Below are positions 32,634 through 34,864 of a stretch of 34,864 nt of DNA, in pieces. How positions within the stretch are numbered: position 1 is the first letter of the stretch; every line of letters begins with the position of its first letter. The notes under the pieces are model-generated. The model searched no databases. It was not told the DNA's origin and saw only the letters and a list, made by a program, of their open reading frames with translations. Source of the DNA: Planktothrix serta PCC 8927 (GTDB lineage: Bacteria > Cyanobacteriota > Cyanobacteriia > Cyanobacteriales > Microcoleaceae); contig NZ_LR734839.1 of NCBI RefSeq assembly GCF_900010725.2, forward strand, positions 76,919 through 111,782. Direction: 5' to 3'. The position numbers and the translations under genes were made by a program.

Positions 32634-32996
32634 GCATTGTAACCTCCGTAATCAAAAACTCGCAATTTTAATAAATCGAAATTTTTATAGCAACACAAGG
32701 TTTAGGGTATTGAGACTCTCTGCTCTGAATAGACAAGGATTCTTTAACAGAAGATCACCACCGATGATTAATTGATCGGGGGGCTTAAGTCCCTTATTGA
32801 TTGGAGTTGAGCCGTTCTTATTCTCGCCCAAATGGAACAGAATCTAACGAACAGGTACACAAGGGCGCATAATCAGTTACGATCACTCATTGAGTACACA
32901 ACTGGATTTCTAGCAATCTTAACTTGCTAACCCCAGATTATAGTTCCCCCGCGAGTGAAATGTGTTGGGGTATTGAATTCAGAATATCACGATTGT
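32634..32996. other. Divergent promoter region of asd and tig (element-free part)
   Basis: 363 bp between asd and element A. Contains a small dyad TAGCAA-N7-TTGCTA near 32914, but no box I can assign. The 3' end (…CACGATTG) was probably next to the tig ATG before element A inserted. Confidence 0.45.
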
Positions 32997-33240
32997 CAGC
33001 ACCCCGCACTCTCTGTGACGGGGCTACGCGCGGAGCGCAGGCTACGCCAACGTGCCTCACTCCTAGCGTGATAGTTGACCAGCCTAGCTAACTTTACCCT
33101 AGAAATAGGTGTTAGGAGACAACCAGATCTCCACAGAGGGGCAACCATACCCCTCTACCCCGAAAGGGGAAATGTAAAGCCGTCCTAGAAGGCTTGCCCT
33201 GAGCTTGTCGAATGGGACGGGGTTTCTACCCATTTTTCTG
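32997..33240 (+). mobile_element. ORF-less HEARO/omega-RNA-like element, copy A, abutting the tig start codon
   Basis: Starts near TCAGCACCCCGCACT (left edge approximate) with the hairpin CCCCG CAC..GTG A CGGGG. It continues with TTACCCTAGAAATAGG and GTTAGGAG. Next are stems AGAGGGG/CCCCTCT (33135-33156) and CCCC-GAAA-GGGG (33158-33169), then AAAGCC. A terminal stem CCGTCC (33180-33185)/GGACGG (33215-33220) leads to GGTTTCTACC and CATTTTTCTG, ending at 33240. The next four bases are ATGA, the start of tig. Same blocks and order as copy B (7544-7866, inverted) and same terminus as the IscB element. It has no reading frame. Two loop regions carry other repeats: CCCTGAGCTTGTCGAA, and GGCTACGC given twice. 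Confidence 0.7.
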
Positions 33241-34647
33241 ATGAAAGTAACCCAGGAAAAACTTCCCGCAAGTCAAATTGGATTGGACATTGAAATCACA
33301 CCGGAAATGTCTAAAAACGCTTATGAGCAAGTTGTTCGGCGGATGAGCCGTTCGGTGAATATTCCTGGGTTCCGCAAAGGCAAAGTGCCTCGTCACATTC
33401 TCATTCAGCGCTTAGGCCAGGAACGCATTAAAGCTGCTGCGTTGGATGATTTAATGAACCAGTATTTACCCAAAGCTGTCGAACAAGAGAACATTCAAGC
33501 GATTGGTAGCTTTGAACCTCGAGGTGATATCGATCAACTCATCCAGCAATTTGAACCGGGACAAACGCTGACGATTCAAGTGACTGTAGATGTGGAACCC
33601 GAAGTTAAACTCGGTCAATACAAAGGCTTAACCGTTCAAGCAGAAGAAGCCAAGTATGACCCCGAACAGGTGGAACAGGTATTACAACGGGAACAAGAAA
33701 AAAGAGCAACCTTAATCCCCGTTGAAGGCAGACCAGCCCAAGAAGGGGATGTGGCGTTTGTCGATTTTCAGGGGTACTTTACCCAAGAGCCCGAAGAAGC
33801 GGAACCCAAAGAAATTCCGGGTGCAAAAGGCGATAATTTCCAAGTGGAATTAGAGGAAGGACGGTTTATTCCGGGTTTTATCGAGGGTCTTTTTGGTATG
33901 AACCCTGGAGAAACCACAACCTTAAATCTGAAGTTTCCCGATGAATATGGGGATGAAGATGTTGCCGGGAAAGATGCCACCTTTACAATTACTCTGAATG
34001 AACTTAAAGAAAAAGAACTGCCAGAGTTAGATGATGAGTTTGCCGAGGAGGTTAGCGATTTTTCGACTTTAGCAGAACTGCGGGAGTCTTTGGAAAAGCG
34101 GTTTCAAGGGGAAAAAGACGATCAAACTAAAGCCAATAAACGTAAAGCTTTAGCAGATGCGTTAGTGGAAACGATTGAAGTCGATTTACCTGAAACCCTG
34201 ATTCGCCAAGAAGTTGACCGACTGATTACCCAACAGGTGATGCAGTTGAGCAATATGGGACTGGATGTTAAACGCTTATTCACGGGTGAAATGATCCCTC
34301 GTCTGCGGGAACAAGCCCGTCCAGAGGCGATTGACACGTTGAAGCGTTCCCTAGCCTTGAAAGAAGTAGCGAAACAGGAATCTTTAACCGTTACTGAGGA
34401 AGAAATTCAAGCGGAAGAAACTAAAGTTCTTAAAGAACTCGAAGGTCAAGACGTTGACCCCCAACGCTTAAGAGCTTTTGTCACAGAAGATTTGCTTCAG
34501 GACAAAACCTACTCCTGGCTGGAAGAAAACGCCACCATTGAGTTAGTTCCCGAAGGAACTTTAACACCCCTAGAAGACGAAGACGAAGACGAAGACGAAG
34601 ACGAAGACGAAGACGAACTCGAACTCGAAAGTACCGAGGAAGAATAG
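33241..34647 (+). CDS. tig: Trigger factor (ribosome-associated chaperone / PPIase)
   Basis: 468 aa. N-terminal ribosome-binding domain (MKVTQEKLPASQIGLDIEIT; signature GFRKGKVPR), central FKBP-type prolyl isomerase domain (EGDVAFVDFQGYF ... FIPGFIEGLFGMNPGE ... FPDEYGDEDVAGKDATF), and a long helical C-terminal chaperone domain. The tail is acidic: seven Glu-Asp pairs encoded by a GAAGAC hexanucleotide repeat, then ELELESTEEE. ATG at 33241 is chosen since it gives the family N-terminus. An in-frame TTG at 33205 would translate the mobile element and is rejected. No Shine-Dalgarno is visible, because the last 244 nt upstream are element A. In cyanobacteria clpP and clpX often follow; they would be beyond the window. 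Confidence 0.96.
   Translation: MKVTQEKLPASQIGLDIEITPEMSKNAYEQVVRRMSRSVNIPGFRKGKVPRHILIQRLGQERIKAAALDDLMNQYLPKAVEQENIQAIGSFEPRGDIDQLIQQFEPGQTLTIQVTVDVEPEVKLGQYKGLTVQAEEAKYDPEQVEQVLQREQEKRATLIPVEGRPAQEGDVAFVDFQGYFTQEPEEAEPKEIPGAKGDNFQVELEEGRFIPGFIEGLFGMNPGETTTLNLKFPDEYGDEDVAGKDATFTITLNELKEKELPELDDEFAEEVSDFSTLAELRESLEKRFQGEKDDQTKANKRKALADALVETIEVDLPETLIRQEVDRLITQQVMQLSNMGLDVKRLFTGEMIPRLREQARPEAIDTLKRSLALKEVAKQESLTVTEEEIQAEETKVLKELEGQDVDPQRLRAFVTEDLLQDKTYSWLEENATIELVPEGTLTPLEDEDEDEDEDEDEDELELESTEEE
34573..34614 (+). repeat. Hexanucleotide microsatellite (GAAGAC)x7 in the tig coding region
   Basis: Seven perfect units that encode (Glu-Asp)7, followed by GAACTC twice. Unit gain or loss keeps the frame. 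Confidence 0.95.
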
Positions 34648-34756
34648 TATTGAGCAGGGGGATGGGGAGTAGGGGCTGGGTTTCCCATCGGTGTCAACAA
34701 TCGCACTAAAAGTAGGCTTGTTACCGAAAGTTCTTTGATTTTTTTTAAGCGTCGTA

Positions 34757-34833
34757 GATCCCCCCTAACCCCCCTTGGAAAGGGGGGAATAGGAGATCAA
34801 AGTCCCCCTTTTTAAGGGGGATTTAGGGGGATC
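34757..34833. mobile_element. Small palindromic MITE-like element
   Basis: Begins GATCCCCCCTAA and ends TTAGGGGGATC, near-perfect terminal inverted repeats over 77 bp. Inside are two hairpins, CCCCCCTT-GGAA-AGGGGGG and CCCCCTTTTTAAGGGGG. This is a common non-coding repeat type of filamentous cyanobacteria. It lies 110 bp after tig and could also serve as a bidirectional terminator. Confidence 0.75.
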
Positions 34834-34864
34834 TAATCTGGGCTATAATCACCAGTTTTTGGCT

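Noticed and set aside
33205-33240. Upstream in-frame TTG start for trigger factor
   Set aside because: It would translate the end of mobile element A; the family N-terminus MKVTQEKLPASQIG begins at the ATG at 33241.
1-34864. tRNA or rRNA genes
   Set aside because: I looked for the T-loop GGTTCRANTCC with pairing arms and for rRNA landmarks; the few partial matches lie inside coding regions.

Overview
The window comes from a cyanobacterium. Photosystem genes psbO and psaK, a DUF1816 protein, a SigF-type sigma factor and an EbsA-like protein are present. GCGATCGC (HIP1) palindromes occur about twenty times, far above chance. Heptanucleotide tandem repeats such as (GGGAACA)n sit in many gaps. 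AT-rich spacers and these repeats fit a filamentous Planktothrix/Microcoleus/Oscillatoria-like organism; that placement is inference.

Layout. 1-565: C-terminal part of an IscB (RuvC-III plus TAM-side domain) and the right end of its element. 690-3540: DUF1816 protein, alpha/beta hydrolase, a MazEF-type pair whose toxin is cut off by a small palindrome, and a secreted beta-lactamase-like serine hydrolase. 3771-7513 (minus): GT2 glycosyltransferase, sucC and sucD as a tight operon. 8015-9809: EbsA-like protein and a BioD/DRTGG protein. 9965-13422: accessory stretch with a VapBC-like pair, a secreted FG-GAP-like protein, a STAND NTPase with a phased-repeat promoter, a tandem palindromic repeat and a 51-residue PirA-like protein. 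13673-19478: TldD protease, SigF, psbO, a small unknown, an RTX protein and trpF. 19749-25275: psaK, site-2 protease, LMW phosphatase, YbaB, murB, murC. 25814-28137: thrC, a MoaD/ThiS-like carrier and a lone H-box protein. 28431-34647: rnj, dapA and asd on the minus strand, then tig on the plus strand.

Most genes are housekeeping: cell wall (murBC; asd and dapA make diaminopimelate), amino acids (thrC, trpF, asd), photosynthesis, translation and RNA turnover (tig, rnj).

The most interesting signal is a set of three related mobile ends. Two ORF-less elements of about 245 and 325 bp (32997-33240 plus; 7544-7866 minus) share a structured core with compensatory stem changes and the same right terminus, and both stop exactly before ATGA. 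The IscB element at the window start ends in a diverged version of that terminus, before GTGA. This matches the HEARO/omega-RNA class of IscB-associated elements, known to insert before ATGA or GTGA. One copy abuts the trigger factor start codon, so its tail now forms the proximal tig leader; the other lies 30 bp upstream of the glycosyltransferase gene, in the same sense.
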